A stretch of 64,000 nt of DNA from Lumbricus terrestris (taxonomy: Eukaryota > Annelida > Clitellata > Crassiclitellata > Lumbricidae): positions 3,491,166 to 3,555,165 of the forward strand of contig OX457053.1 of NCBI GenBank assembly GCA_949752735.1, read 5' to 3'. Shown here one piece after another: positions 1 to 10,330 of the stretch. The position numbers and the translations under genes are program-made. How positions within the stretch are numbered: the first letter of the stretch is position 1; each line of letters starts with the position of its first letter. The notes under the pieces were generated by a model. That model worked only from the letters and a program-made list of their open reading frames with translations, did no database searches and was not told where the DNA came from.

Positions 1-129
1 GCACGCACGCACACATACACAAAGGCAGAACCATAAATATTATACACAGACGACTGACCGAAAAGCAAAGAAATGACCATTGACCAGTATTATATCAAAA
101 ACGAATTGTTAGACGGTACCAAACAAACT

Positions 130-430
130 CTGTTTAAGTGCAGACTGGCAGACAGACAAATAGACAGAAAGACAGACAGACAGACAAACAGACAGACCGG
201 CAGATAGAAATGATAGATAAACAGACATAATATTATAGTCAGCAAATAGACAAAAGACTGTCTCTGTCTATCTGCGTCAGATAGACAGACAGATGACAGA
301 AGAAAACGACTGGACAGACGGAAGCACACAAACCGGCAAACGTAAAGACAGGCAAAGACAAATAGACAAAAAGACAGACAGACAGACATATATACAGACA
401 TACAGACACAGGCAGAGACAAGGACAGTGT
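130..430. repeat. Degenerate GACA/CAGA tetranucleotide tract
   Basis: Mostly variants of GACAGACA and GACAAACA on the plus strand. Open frames on both strands here are repeat translations (Cys/Val/Leu/Ser runs or Asp/Arg/Gln/Thr runs) and are not genes. The first 130 bases and 430-645 hold nothing I recognise. Confidence 0.85.
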
Positions 431-647
431 GACAGTCATACTGAAAGAAAGAATAACAAGCTCCAACATCGATCATTCGGATGTTGGAGAAAGTCACTTC
501 GGTGCATTTCGCATCGATCAGATAAATTCTAGATTTCGATCTTTAGCACCAAATCAAATCTCCCGATCCAAATACTCACTGGCCCACCGATCCGTTTAAG
601 ATAAAATACATCGCCTTTGATAAATCTCCGATACGTCAATTAATCAT

Positions 648-866
648 GGACATCGCCTTTGAAGTCTGTTGCCTTTGAACTCAACGGCCTTTGAAGCCTA
701 CCAACTTTGAAGTCTGCCGCATTTTAAGTCCACCGTTTTTTGAAGTCAACCGCATTTGAAGTTTACTGCCTTTGAATTTTACCGCATTTGAAATCTGCAG
801 TCTTTCAAGTCAACCGCCTTCGTACACTGTCGCCTTTGAGCTCTTCCGCCTTTGAAATCTCTCTTT
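648..866. repeat. 16-bp minisatellite, CGCCTTTGAAGTCNNC type
   Basis: About 13 imperfect copies of a 16-bp unit built around CCTTTGAA, followed by a variable half ending in CCG. The core GCCGCCTTTGA recurs in the 20-bp minisatellite at 51915-52290, so the two arrays may be related. Confidence 0.8.
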
Positions 867-975
867 TTTCACTTTGTCTCTGTCTCTGATTCAGTCTTTG
901 TATCTGTCTCTGTCTATCTGCGTCTCTCACAAACTTTTTTTCTCTCTCTCATACACACACACTTAGGACATTGTG

Positions 976-1190
976 AGGCGCGGTGGTGTAGTGGTGGCGT
1001 CATTGCTTGAAGCCGGAAGGTTCGAGGTTCGAATCCATCTCGCCGCGTAAGAACCTTGGGCAAGTCCTTCACTCACAATTGCTCAGCGCTTCGGCGTGAA
1101 ACTCCGATGCAGTGTCCGCTCTGCATTCGGGAGCACCTCTGAGTAGAGAGAGCTTGAAGGGGCGCTATAACAAGTGCACAAACAAACAAA
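976..1190 (+). mobile_element. tRNA-derived SINE, main family, copy 1
   Basis: The tRNA-like head has an A-box-like stretch (GGTGGTGTAGTGG) and a B box GGTTCGAATCC at 1026-1036. A middle domain with CCTTGGGCAAGTCCTTCACT follows, then a 3' tail (AGCACCTCTGAGTAG, CTTGAAGGGGCGCTATAACA) ending in ACAAACAAAC. RNA polymerase III promoters of this kind drive SINE transcription. The CCTTGGGCAAGTC block resembles the core of MIR/CORE-SINEs (from memory, not searched). Near-identical copies lie at 42288 and 57661, and a diverged one at 29578. No clear target duplication was found. Confidence 0.85.
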
Positions 1191-1191
1191 C

Positions 1192-1330
1192 ACACTGTCT
1201 GTGTGTCTGTCTCTGTCTCTGTCTGTCTCTCGCTATCTCTCTGTCTTTCTCTGCCTCTCTGCCTCTCTGTCTCTCTGTCTGTCTATCTCTCACTCTGTCT
1301 GTCTGTCTGTCTTTCTCTCTCTCTATGACA
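1192..1330. repeat. TCTG/TCTC microsatellite
   Basis: Imperfect TCTGTCTC repeats directly following the A-rich end of the SINE. Confidence 0.85.
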
Positions 1331-2290
1331 GTAATTGACATACGATAGGCGTTTGACACTATTAGCGACGAAATCGCGGAAAGCGTGTCTAGTCTCTTCG
1401 ACATTGGGATTCATCCTCTGCTTTCATCGCTTCTGCTAGTAACCGGGATTTTTGTGTGCGTGGAAATCATCCTTCTCAATATCTGCTCTGGCTTAGGACA
1501 TCCGCGCCGTCGCATTGTCAGGAGAAGAAAATAAGGAAGGGAGAACAATGGAAAAAGAAGATATGTAGGCTACATAACAAAGAAAAATAGAAATAATTCA
1601 ACTGCCATCATTTTTGTCTCGATCGCAAGTTAAACAAGTATAACTGGAATGAAGTGTCAACTAAAACTGACTGCGACTTTAGCGCGCACTGACAAATTCG
1701 GTTTCAGTTAACTGCCACTAGAGCGAAACTTAAACACATCCCTGAAAGTTGAAGACTGAATTAATTTTTCGTGTGTGGAAAAAACCCTGTCGACGGCGTG
1801 CTTCAAATTTAAACTGAAAGGAAAGCATGACTAATTACTATAACAAGACCTGCTGTTTTTGCTAAACGAAATGAATGTTCCTAACAGAAAATGCGCTGAA
1901 TCATTACAAAACTGAATTGAAGTTGGCACGTTCCGAAACTGAATGCTACACTAAAACGGAAGAGAAATGAAGACTATAATATATTATATAATATATTATA
2001 TATTATATATTATCACTAAAACTAACGTGGAAAGTTATATCAGAAACTAATGCAGAACCTGAAACTGGAAAGTGAAATGAAACACACAAAAATGCAGCCA
2101 CAATATTTATTAATTATATTGTGACCGTAGCTAAACTGTAAATTTTTGTAACTATAAGAAACAATAACACCTCAGATATCTTTCCCCTATAATAGTGATT
2201 ATATCTGAGATTCTGAATGTCTCTGACCCTATAGTAACTCGTCCCGGACCACCTTTGGACTGCTTCTACGGACAACCCGTTTGACGCAAC
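1331..2290. other. Non-coding A/T-rich stretch with AACTGAAA-like repeats
   Basis: No credible gene. Between 1630 and 2100 short AACTGA/AAACTGAA words recur irregularly. At 1978-2013 there is a strongly self-complementary run of ATATTATATA words. Confidence 0.5.
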
Positions 2291-2296
2291 GCAGCG

Positions 2297-2400
2297 CTCG
2301 TGAATGAGCTGGTGCCCCGCACTTGGCTTTCGGGTAGCAATTTAGAAATCTTTCGGGTAGCAATTTAGAAATTTGGAGATTACGATTACGATTGCGAATA
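2297..2400 (+). repeat. Dispersed repeat fragment, shared with 30741-30830
   Basis: Both places share CTGGTGCCC, a TTTCGGGT block, TTTAGAA and then TTACGATTA. Here the block TTTCGGGTAGCAATTTAGAA is duplicated in tandem (about 2329-2370). The ATTACG repeats at the end resemble a LINE or SINE tail. Family not identified. Confidence 0.5.
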
Positions 2401-2927
2401 AATCCGAACCGTTGCTATTGCGCCCGATAAGACGATCAATTGTTTCAAACAGCCGTTCCTCTATCCATCTGTCTCACAGTTCAAACAGTTTCCTTTTGAG
2501 CAGAAAACGTTCGTCCTCGCTTGAATAAAATTATTCTACCATGTCTAGAAAATAATGTTATTGCATCATGGAAGAATTAATTATTTGATTATTCTGCATC
2601 CTTAGGGCCTACCTCCTGAAATAATTATGCAAGACCGTGGACAAAAACGCGCGTGGAATATCACACCTCCATGAAACTACAAACTTAAATAGGCCTATGC
2701 TTAATGATACGAATAGGTCTATACATGCCTGCATACACATACACAATGCATGTGAGCATGTGTGTGTGCGACTGTGCATGCATGTATATTTGAATGAATG
2801 TTTGCATGTGTGCAGACATTTAAATGGCGCCAAGCTTTGGTAGAGTTCTTTCGAAAACGGGATTTCTTCGATTGAATTGTCAGGGAAACTGGATTCTGTG
2901 GCAGCAGCTGACAATGACGAGAAGATC
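2401..2927. other. No gene recognised
   Basis: Ordinary sequence with a short TGCATG-rich part at 2720-2820. It holds one TAGGCCTA palindrome at 2690-2697. Confidence 0.5.
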
Positions 2928-3012
2928 AACAGATTCATCGATCAACAGATTCATCGATCAACAGATTCATCGATCAACAGATACATCGATAAACAGATTC
3001 ATCGATTATGTC
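2928..3012. repeat. 16-bp minisatellite
   Basis: About five tandem copies of AGATTCATCGATCAAC, the last ones slightly altered. Confidence 0.9.
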
Positions 3013-3111
3013 AACACAGAAATCAATCAGCGATCAACACTCATATCGATCCACGTCAACATTCATTAGGAAGATTTATGTAGCGACCTTGCAGTGGATA
3101 AAGTTGTTTGG

Positions 3112-3215
3112 GTGAGCAGTGGGAACGTCGAATGTGTGAGCAAGCAGTGGGAACGCCGAATGTGTGAGCATGTGGGAACGCCGAATGTGTGAGCATGCAG
3201 TGGGAACGTCAAAGA
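3112..3215. repeat. 25-28-bp minisatellite
   Basis: About four copies containing GTGGGAACGCCGAATGTGTG, with spacing of 28, 25 and 28 bases. Confidence 0.85.
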
Positions 3216-3411
3216 AGAGTTTCATTCGAATGCAAGATTGTGTTTCCAGGGTTTCCATGCAGGTAAGCAGTGGGAATTAATGCAAGCAAAGAATATCAAG
3301 AGCAGTGTGAACGCCGATCCCACGCGTTCCCATGGTGCACCCACTTCAAACCCTGCTCCTTTCCACAGGATGCCTACTCGGATGTGCTCGCTCTCAGCGC
3401 AAACAACAGCA

Positions 3412-3566
3412 GAGGCAGCAGTGACAACAGACACAACGGAGACAACGGAGACAACATACACAACGGGACTACGGGGCAACAGGGCAACAGAGACAAAGGA
3501 CACAACAGTGACAACAGAGAGGAAGACAACGGAGACAGCGGAGACAACGGAGGCAACAGGGCAACA
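3412..3566. repeat. ACAACGGAG-type short repeat
   Basis: Tandem 9-12-bp units such as GACAACGGA and GACAACAGA. The frames across it (Thr-rich, Asp/Asn-rich) reflect the repeat. Confidence 0.75.
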
Positions 3567-3675
3567 TTAGTTCGAACATTCTTTCGGATATTTGTTTGTT
3601 CTTTCATTAATTAAGTCGGGAGGGAAGAATCACATGGGTGAGATATTCAATTAGACAGCCAATCAGCCAGTCAGT

Positions 3676-4080
3676 TACTGTCTGACTGACTGACTGACTG
3701 ACTGACTGACTGACTGACTGACAACACTCTGGCTGTGTGACTGACTGACTGACTGTCTGACTGACTGACAGTCGGTCAGTCTGAGCAGTCAGGCTGCTCA
3801 CCCAAAACACTTTATCCACTGGAAAAGCGTTGCATAAATCTTCGGAATGAGTGCTGCAGTCAGACTGACTGACTGACTGACTGACTGTCTGACTGACTGA
3901 CTGACTGACTGACTGGCTGACTGACTGACTGACTGTCTGACTGACTGACTGACTGACTGGCTGACTGGCTGACTGGCTCGCTCACTCACTCACTCACTCA
4001 CTCACTCACTCACTCCAGTTTAACGCTCGCTCACTCACTCACTCACTCACTCACCCACTCACCCACTCACTCACTCCAGC
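3676..4080. repeat. GACT array passing into CACT array
   Basis: Long runs of GACTGACT at 3676-3780 and 3860-3975, then CACTCACT from 3978 to 4080. A short unique piece at about 3785-3857 separates the GACT blocks. Confidence 0.95.
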
Positions 4081-4189
4081 TTACCTATATCTCTATCTTT
4101 CCTCAACCTCTATAATATAAACTCCCTTCCTTCCGAATTTCTTTCGACGTCATCTTCTACCTACCTCTGACGTCCGTCTCATTTATTTA

Positions 4190-4480
4190 GCGCCTTAATC
4201 CGGAAGTGGCCGACAGGACGCAGGGTCGAGAGAGCGTCACATAGCGACATCATTTAATTAGACGCTATAGCGAAAGCGACACGTGCAATTAAGGCCGCTG
4301 CAGTAGCTACGCCGCATTTAATAAATGATCGGCACTGCTATAGAGCGATTGACCGGCGCTGTGCTCAGCGCTCTGTGCATTATTAAAGCGCTTAGCCGCT
4401 TCCTCCTCTGACCTGCGTTTCTCGCTTGTCCAATGTCCACGGTAACTCTGAGACTCGTCTAGCGCGCATGACCCAGAAAT
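4190..4480. promoter_or_regulatory. CpG-rich unique segment, possible regulatory DNA
   Basis: A non-repetitive stretch with many CG dinucleotides between AT-rich repeats. It contains CCGGAAGTG at 4200-4208, matching the ETS-factor consensus. No exon or start site can be defined. A speculative regulatory call. Confidence 0.2.
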
Positions 4481-4569
4481 TTATATTGCGCCAGGTTAAA
4501 AGCTGTGTCAATTTTATTCACCGTAGAAACTGGATGGATCTTATGAATATAAGACGGGACTAAACCATA

Positions 4570-4690
4570 CGATTGATTGATTGATTGACTGATTGATTGA
4601 TTCAGTTATTTGATCATTCACTTTATTTAACCATGCATCATACATCCATCCATCCATCCATCCATCCATCCATCCATCCATCCATTCAAT
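4570..4690. repeat. GATT and CATC microsatellites
   Basis: GATTGATT at 4571-4602 and CATCCATC at 4645-4688. From 4690 to 5085 I see no gene or repeat. Confidence 0.9.
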
Positions 4691-5085
4691 CACTAATAAT
4701 GTGTCGACTTTATTTCACAACGTAGTACGCCAGGTTTTTAAAGGGAATTTCAAGAACTGCGCGAGCACTTCTTTCTCACCCTATCATCCATGGTAAATAT
4801 TCCTCTCAATGACTTTTCTACTATTATTTTCCAACTGCACAGAAATGCTTCTTCTATAGCAGCACAAAATCCATTTAGAACCACTGAACATTTTACGTGA
4901 ACTGCACACTAAAGAAGTCATCTGCTCTGATGGGAAACGTTACTCGTAGAGTTTTAATATAACATTCGGTTCACAAATAATCTTCCTTTGAAGGTCTCAT
5001 AACAATATTTGTTAATCTATTCTGTCATGTAACTAATCATTAGCAGTGTGTTGCAACTCTGCAGACACATGCCGAATTTATTGAT

Positions 5086-5126
5086 CTGAGTAGAGATCTT
5101 GAAGGAGCGCAATATAAATTTATGCG
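5086..5126 (+). mobile_element. SINE/LINE 3' tail fragment
   Basis: CTGAGTAGAGATCTTGAAGG followed by AGCGCAATATAAAT matches the shared 3' tail of the main SINE and the LINE fragments. The rest of the element is absent. Confidence 0.6.
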
Positions 5127-5199
5127 ATTTGTTGATTATTGTCAGATCGTAGTTCGAAGACTCGAAGAAATCTCTACAACACCACAGAAGTGGATATCG

Positions 5200-5432
5200 C
5201 CTCTCTCTGTCTGTCTGTTTGTCTGTCTCTGTCTCTCTCTGCCTCTGTCTGTCTCTGTCCTGCTCTCTTTCTTTCTCTCTCTCTGCCTGTGTCTCTGTAT
5301 CTCTGTATCTCTCTCTTTCTCTCCACTATCTCTCTCTCTTTCTCTCTTTCTCTCTATGTATCTGTCTCTGTCTCTCTGTCTGTCTCTGTCTCTCCACTCT
5401 CTGTCTGTCTGTCTGTCTGTCTCCCTCTCCTT
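5200..5432. repeat. CTCTGT pyrimidine-rich microsatellite
   Basis: Imperfect TCTG/TCTC repeats. Open frames on both strands are repeat translations. Confidence 0.9.
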
Positions 5433-5587
5433 CAACCATACAACACGCAAACGTACTTGCAATTCCTGAGACGCTCCGCTGATTCGCAGTGCCAGTCCCG
5501 ACGGAACGCAGGAGGAGGGAGACGAAAATCACAATTTTTATGATACAGCGTCGTCAAACAGACACTGAAACTGGTCGATGATTAGAT

Positions 5588-5728
5588 ATAATCTAATCTA
5601 ATCTAATCTAATTTTATCTAATCAAATAAAATCCAATAAAATCTAATCTAATCTAATCTAATCTAATCTGATCTGATCTGATCTGATCTGATATGACGTA
5701 ATCTAATCTAATCTAATCTAATCCAATA
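5588..5728. repeat. AATCT pentanucleotide array
   Basis: TAATCTAATC repeats with a GATCT variant block at about 5666-5692. Confidence 0.9.
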
Positions 5729-5864
5729 TCGCCTAATCTGAACGATTCGCATCCAAGCCATTCCAGGCAAGTCGGTGTCTTCTTAATAAGCATCGTTGTT
5801 CAGCCATCGACCTTTAACAGTTACTATCGCTGTCAACAGTCTCTATTTAGCCATCGCAACTTAG

Positions 5865-6180
5865 CCATTGGTGTTTATCCATCGCCACCCAGCCATCGCC
5901 ACTTAGCCATCGCCACTTAGCCATCGCCACTTAGCCATCGCCACTTAGCCATCGGCACTTAGCCATCGCCACTTAGCCATCGCCACTTAGCCATCGGCAC
6001 TTAGCCATCGTCACTTAGCCATCGCCACTTAGCCTTTGGTGTTTATCCATCGCTTAATAGCCATTGGTATTTAGCCACTACAGTAACTGTATAACCATCG
6101 CTACTTATCATTGCTGCTTAGCCATCGTTATTTAGCCATCGCGTTTCAACTATATTCGAATAGTCATCGCTATATAGCCA
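5865..6180. repeat. 14-bp minisatellite AGCCATCGCCACTT
   Basis: About ten near-perfect copies at 5888-6040, with decayed copies on both sides (for example TTAGCCATCG spaced irregularly to 6180). Confidence 0.9.
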
Positions 6181-6343
6181 CTATGTATATATGCAATTAT
6201 GCATGCATGTATGTATACATGTGCATAGCCATGACTGCTTGTGTCTTAGCAGTGCAGCTGCGATTAGTCATCGTGGTCATCTAACGTCGATCGCGAACGG
6301 TCAATCGGTGCACTGGTCACTCACTGGTCACTCACTGGTCACT

Positions 6344-6363
6344 GGTCAGCTGCAGTCGTCCGT
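6344..6363 (+). repeat. 20-bp direct repeat, first copy
   Basis: GGTCAGCTGCAGTCGTCCGT occurs here and again at 6731-6750, either side of the GTAT array. Short TCACTGG repeats precede this copy. Confidence 0.9.
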
Positions 6364-6515
6364 TGGTCATCTGCTGGTCAAGCGATCATACGATCTGAAT
6401 ACAGAATGCAACCATCAATCGAATTTTACGGACCAGCTACCCGATACAGGCCCTCAAGAATTCAGGAATTATAGGCTATTATATACATTATATGGCTGAA
6501 TTTGTACATAATACA

Positions 6516-6518
<3 letters not shown>

Positions 6519-6552
<34 letters not shown>

Positions 6553-6722
6553 ATGTATGTATGTATGTATGTATGTATGTATGTATGTATGTATGTATGT
6601 ATGTATGTATGTATGTATGTATGTATGTATGTATGTATGTATGTATGTATTTATGTATGGATGCATGTATGTATGTATGTATGTATGTATGTATATATGT
6701 ATGTATATATGTATGTATATAA
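6519..6722. repeat. GTAT tetranucleotide array
   Basis: A short TG run followed by about 45 GTAT units with few interruptions, the last part carrying ATAT variants. All forward frames and one reverse frame are open because the unit has no stop in those frames. Confidence 0.97.
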
Positions 6723-6762
6723 TATGTAAGGGTCAGCTGCAGTCGTCCGTGTATGTATGTAT

Positions 6763-6819
6763 GGGGCTACTTCACCAAATCTTTGCTGATGACATCATGA
6801 CACTCAAGCTTACATACAT
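6763..6819 (+). pseudogene. LINE reverse-transcriptase motif C fragment
   Basis: This 57-bp piece matches the FADD active-site region of the LINE at 49484-50788 (there on the minus strand, about 50330-50395). It encodes LLHQIFADD, then an 8-base insertion (ATCATGAC) breaks the frame, and the match resumes with ACTCAAG and ACATACAT. It is flanked on both sides by GTAT/ATGT repeats, so it is a relic, not a gene. Confidence 0.7.
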
Positions 6820-6989
6820 GTATGTATGTATGCAAGTACGTATATATTTTACATACCGTATACATATTCAAAGACCCGCCCACTCACCCATCCACCCATC
6901 TGAACCAATGCTCCACTAGTCGTATACAACCATTTGCATCGAAGACAATCACAACCGGGAGCAATGCGTCATCTCCAACTGTGTGGGTG

Positions 6990-7078
6990 GTACATGTCTC
7001 CACCTCTCTCCCTCCTTCCCACCTCCCTCCTTCCGTCCCTCCCTCCCTCCTTCCATCCTTCCCTCCCTCCCTCGTACA
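6990..7078. repeat. CCTCCCTT pyrimidine tract
   Basis: CCTCCCTCCTTCC-type repeats. Confidence 0.8.
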
Positions 7079-7201
7079 GGTGCGCCAAATTGCAATTCCC
7101 TGACGACATCTAATAATCCAGATGATACGAATGGAGACATCGCTGGCGCCGCATAACTTCTCTCGATTCGGTTATTTATAATCCTGCCACCGCGAGCCAA
7201 T

Positions 7202-7223
7202 CAATACTACAGACGACGACGAC

Positions 7224-7255
<32 letters not shown>

Positions 7256-7262
7256 AGATGAT
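7202..7262. repeat. GAC/GAT trinucleotide tract
   Basis: GACGACGATGAC-type repeat. The same mixed class recurs at 19120, 20840, 21108, 31835 and 62640. Confidence 0.85.
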
Positions 7263-7487
7263 GAAATGCAGATTCCTTGGTGGCGACGACGACGCGTGAG
7301 GAGGTATTAAAGGAACATGTTGATTAGTACGATGTTTCTACGCGGGGATTATTATAAACAAGGGGACTACTTCTTACGCAGGTCATAGGTCGGAAAGTAG
7401 GCCAGAGGACATTCATGCGCAGTGAACTGGTCCGATTGTAGGATCTGTGGGGTCTATATTATGCAGGTCCAGTGGTCGTATATACGC

Positions 7488-7664
7488 GAGGATCCTGTGT
7501 GGCCGAGTGGGTTGTAGCCCGCTCGCTGCGCCGGCGGAGCGGGTTCGATTCCCCGGTCGGATCTTTACATACTGCGGGTGGCTCGGTCGCAATATAAACG
7601 TGGAGTCGACGCTGAAATCATCTTCGATATGAAAAAGAGTCGTTAAACCCATACATTTCATTTT
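7488..7664 (+). mobile_element. tRNA-derived SINE, second family, with target duplication
   Basis: The head has A box TGGCCGAGTGG (7500-7510) and B box GGTTCGATTCC (7542-7552). The body has GCAATATAAACG and the tail GTCGTTAAACCC then CATTTCATTTT. It is flanked by a perfect 12-bp direct repeat TCGTATATACGC (7476-7487 and 7665-7676), the hallmark of LINE-assisted insertion. The tRNA head cannot form a clean acceptor stem and the sequence continues well past a tRNA, so this is a SINE and not a working tRNA gene. Its body and tail differ from the family at 976. Confidence 0.85.
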
Positions 7665-7676
7665 TCGTATATACGC

Positions 7677-7812
7677 AGGAATTATAGGCCATGCCATGAA
7701 GAAATAATTGTTATAGGCAATGACACGCACACGTATATGGAATGACACGTACACAACACATACATGTACGCAATGACATGCAAACATATAGGCAGTGACA
7801 CTCATAGGCCTA
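7677..7812. repeat. Diverged outlier units of the 22-bp satellite
   Basis: Scattered ATAGGCAATGACACGCACAC-like units with altered spacing. More outliers lie at 8025-8045 and 8163-8185. They show that the main array at 8340 once extended further and was interrupted by the LINE end at 7818. Confidence 0.65.
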
Positions 7813-7817
7813 CATAT

Positions 7818-8015
7818 CGAATCTTTTCTGTGGTTGGCCCAGTGGTCTGGAATGGTCTTCCTTTTGAGGTATACGCCTACACCTTGGGACTCTACCAGGA
7901 TCCTTCCTTACGAAACTTAAAACTGTTCTTTTTGGGCGCGCTGGAGTCGGGAGCGCCTCTGAGTAGTTTTTTTCTTGAAGGAGCGCTGTATAAATGTCCG
8001 AATGAATGAATGAAT
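7818..8015 (+). pseudogene. LINE 3' end (RT C-terminus and tail)
   Basis: The plus strand encodes FSVVGPVVWNGLPF, the GPxxWNxLP motif near the C-terminus of CR1/L2-type LINE reverse transcriptases. It then runs into the tail GGGAGCGCCTCTGAGTAG, CTTGAAGGAGCGCTGTATAA and an AATG repeat. It is a dead 5'-truncated copy. The tail is the one shared with the main SINE family. The frame continues through the tail, so the exact ORF end is uncertain. Confidence 0.75.
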
Positions 8016-8202
8016 ATAACTATAGGCAATGACGCGCACAAACTCATGAAACAGTAGTAGCCTAGTAGTATCCGTTTAACAGCATGTATACTAACATGTA
8101 CTGTGCGTCAACAGAAATCATTAGCGGCCTCCTCCTACTTTTATCCAGGTTTGGGACTGGCACTACATAGGCAATGACACGGATAATTTTATATCGCATC
8201 GT

Positions 8203-8268
8203 GTCTAAATATTTATATAGCGCCTCTGGCAGCTTAGTCCATTCAGAGGCACATTCAGCATGCAGAGA
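8203..8268 (-). mobile_element. LINE/SINE 3' tail fragment, antisense
   Basis: Read on the minus strand: CCAGAGGCGCTATATAAATA, the GGCGCTATATAAAT tail typical of these LINE/SINE families. Confidence 0.5.
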
Positions 8269-8339
8269 AGGCCCGAGGGAAAAGAAACATTATTATTGAG
8301 AGAAAGAGAGATAATGCGAGATAAAGATTATACCACACA

Positions 8340-8872
8340 TAATAATAATACACATATTGGGAATGACACGCACACATATAGGAAATGACACGCACACATA
8401 TAGGGAATAACACGCACACATATGGGGAATAACACGCACACATATAGGGAATGACACGCACACATATAGGGAATGACACGGACACATATAGGGAATGACA
8501 CGCACACATATTGGGAATGACGCGCACACATATTGGGAATGACACGCACACGTATAGGGAATGACACGTACACGTATAGGGAATGACACGCACACACATA
8601 GGGAATAACACGCACAGATATAGGGAATAACACGCACACACATAGGGAATAACACGCACACATATAGGGAATGACACGCACACATATTGGGAATGACACG
8701 CACACATATTGGGAATGACACGCACACGTATAGGGAATGACACGCACACATATTGGGAATGACACGCACACATATTGGGAATGACACGCACACATATAGG
8801 GAATGACACGCACACATATTGGGAATGACACGCACACATATAGGAAATGACACGCACACATATGCCTTTAGA
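8340..8872. repeat. 22-bp satellite array, about 24 copies
   Basis: The unit contains GGGAATGACACGCACACAT plus three variable bases. Because 22 is not a multiple of three and the unit lacks minus-strand stops, all three minus frames stay open for 177-211 codons (Cys/Val/His/Ser/Pro repeats). These are not genes. Variant bases are A/T at the unit junction and TGACAC/TAACAC. Confidence 0.95.
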
Positions 8873-8889
8873 TAATACCACGCACATCA

Positions 8890-9160
8890 TAATTGCCTTC
8901 TATTGTCTTCATTGTTTTCTTTCTTTTCTAATCTTAATGTCTTTCCTTTTTCTGTTAAAGCGCTGTTCCAATTATTGAGCTTCTTCTGTATCTATTATTT
9001 ATGCATCCAGCTATGATTATGTACTTAGCATACACCGCATGTTTTATGTATAGTTACGCAATGTATTTACTAGGACCCGCTGGCGCCAAGATATCATGCC
9101 GATGGAAACTCTATTCCACCAAATCGATGGTTTATTGAAAGGCTGATTGAGCGAAAGACT
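8890..9160. other. No gene recognised
   Basis: A/T-rich unique sequence between the 22-bp array and the mariner-like element. Confidence 0.5.
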
Positions 9161-9161
9161 A

Positions 9162-10330
9162 TATACAGGGTGGACCATATAAAAGTAACCCCCTAAAGTT
9201 TTGTGTCAATATCTTGGCCAAAAGTAAGAACTTTTAAATGAAAATTTTCAAGCTTAAAGGCAATTCACACTTACGTCTAACGGCCTAATTTCACCAACAT
9301 ATTTCAATCAGAAAAAAGTTATAGCACTTTTAGTGAGACTACCCACTGTTTTTTGACGATTCAAAAAATAATGCAGCAAAAATAACACAAATGTGATTTT
9401 ATTAAGTCACAATCTGAAAATAATCGTTATTAAATGAACTTAATGTTGCCAGATGATCATCATCACTATTATTTAGAAAAGAAACAGGGAACCAGCGTAG
9501 CTGCATATCACTGTGAAGTAACATATCACGACGACTTCCAAGTTGGTAAATAAGGAATTGGTTAGAGAAATAATTTTTTATTGAAACAATTAAATTCGAA
9601 TTTCTATTAATTACAATGTTCAAGGTGTCAATGGCAGACAAAAATGTGTATTCAGACACTTTAATAGCAAGGTCCTGAAGCTGAAGCTATAATCACCGCT
9701 TACTCTGATAAACAGTGAGAGCGCAGAAATTAAGAGTTAAGTTGAGAGCTCTAAAATAAGCCGTTGATGAAAGGAGATCGGTCCAATGCCAATTGTTCCG
9801 GTTTCATTGAGAAGAGGCAATGGCTCCCGAATCTCCGGACTTGAACCCGATGGATTATCAAAACAGTGTGGAGAGTTATGCTGGAGAAATAACACAAACT
9901 ACGGTCAAAACCAAAAGCGATAAGAGAATTGATGGTTGCATTGGAGATAGTATGCATGGGAAGATTTAACTCTTGAACGCATCAGTAAGGACATCAAGAA
10001 CCTTACGAAGATACTCAGAGCAAGTGTGGGCACTGGTGGTGGTGGACACATTGAACACAAGTTGTAAAGCACTGCCAAGTTCATTTTAAAATATTTATTT
10101 TAAGTTTGACTTTATAAAATCGCGTTTTTGTTACTTTTTGTTGCGTTATGATTTTGAATCGTAGGGATATTAAGCAATCAAAACTTTTGTTCTGCTTGAA
10201 ATATGTTGATGAAATTTGAACATTGCACGTAAATTTGAATTACCTTTAAGCCTATAAACTTTCGTGTAAAACTTCATACTTCAATGTTCGCGTTTCTGCA
10301 ACTACCATCGATGTTATAGGGGTATATAAT
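9162..10330 (+). mobile_element. Decayed mariner-like transposon with long inverted repeats
   Basis: The left end starts TACAGGGTGGACCATATAAA, typical of mariner-type ends next to TA. A long imperfect inverted repeat is clearest between 9251-9318 and 10190-10252 (CTTAAAGGCAATTC against GAATTACCTTTAAG, and CAACATATTTCAA against TTGAAATATGTTG). The interior has transposase C-terminal remains on the plus strand. The outer ends have drifted, so limits are approximate. It is not expected to be mobile. Confidence 0.7.
9815..10067 (+). pseudogene. Mariner-like transposase, C-terminal remnant
   Basis: The plus strand reads SPDLNPMDY, the conserved mariner motif that carries the third catalytic acidic residue, and farther on GGGGHIEHKL followed by a stop at 10065-10067, a typical mariner C-terminus. 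Frame changes lie between the two blocks, so the protein cannot be made. The N-terminal DNA-binding domain and first two catalytic Asp regions are not recognisable upstream. DDE transposases of this family cut and paste DNA at TA sites. Confidence 0.7.

Noticed and set aside
976..1050. Functional tRNA gene in the main SINE head
   Set aside because: Found as part of the same 200-base unit in four places.
5588..5728. Telomere-like AATCT array
   Set aside because: The unit is not a known animal telomere repeat (TTAGGG), and the array is short and interstitial.
7488..7570. Functional tRNA gene
   Set aside because: Internal promoter boxes are present, but stems are poor, the sequence extends into a SINE body, and a 12-bp target duplication encloses the whole unit.
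8340..8872. CRISPR array
   Set aside because: Units are directly adjacent without spacers, and the sequence is plainly eukaryotic; the same holds for the arrays at 5865, 15120 and 56090.
8255..8890. Cys-rich 211-codon frame that could suggest a secreted repeat protein
   Set aside because: All three minus frames are equally open because the unit is 22 bases without stops.
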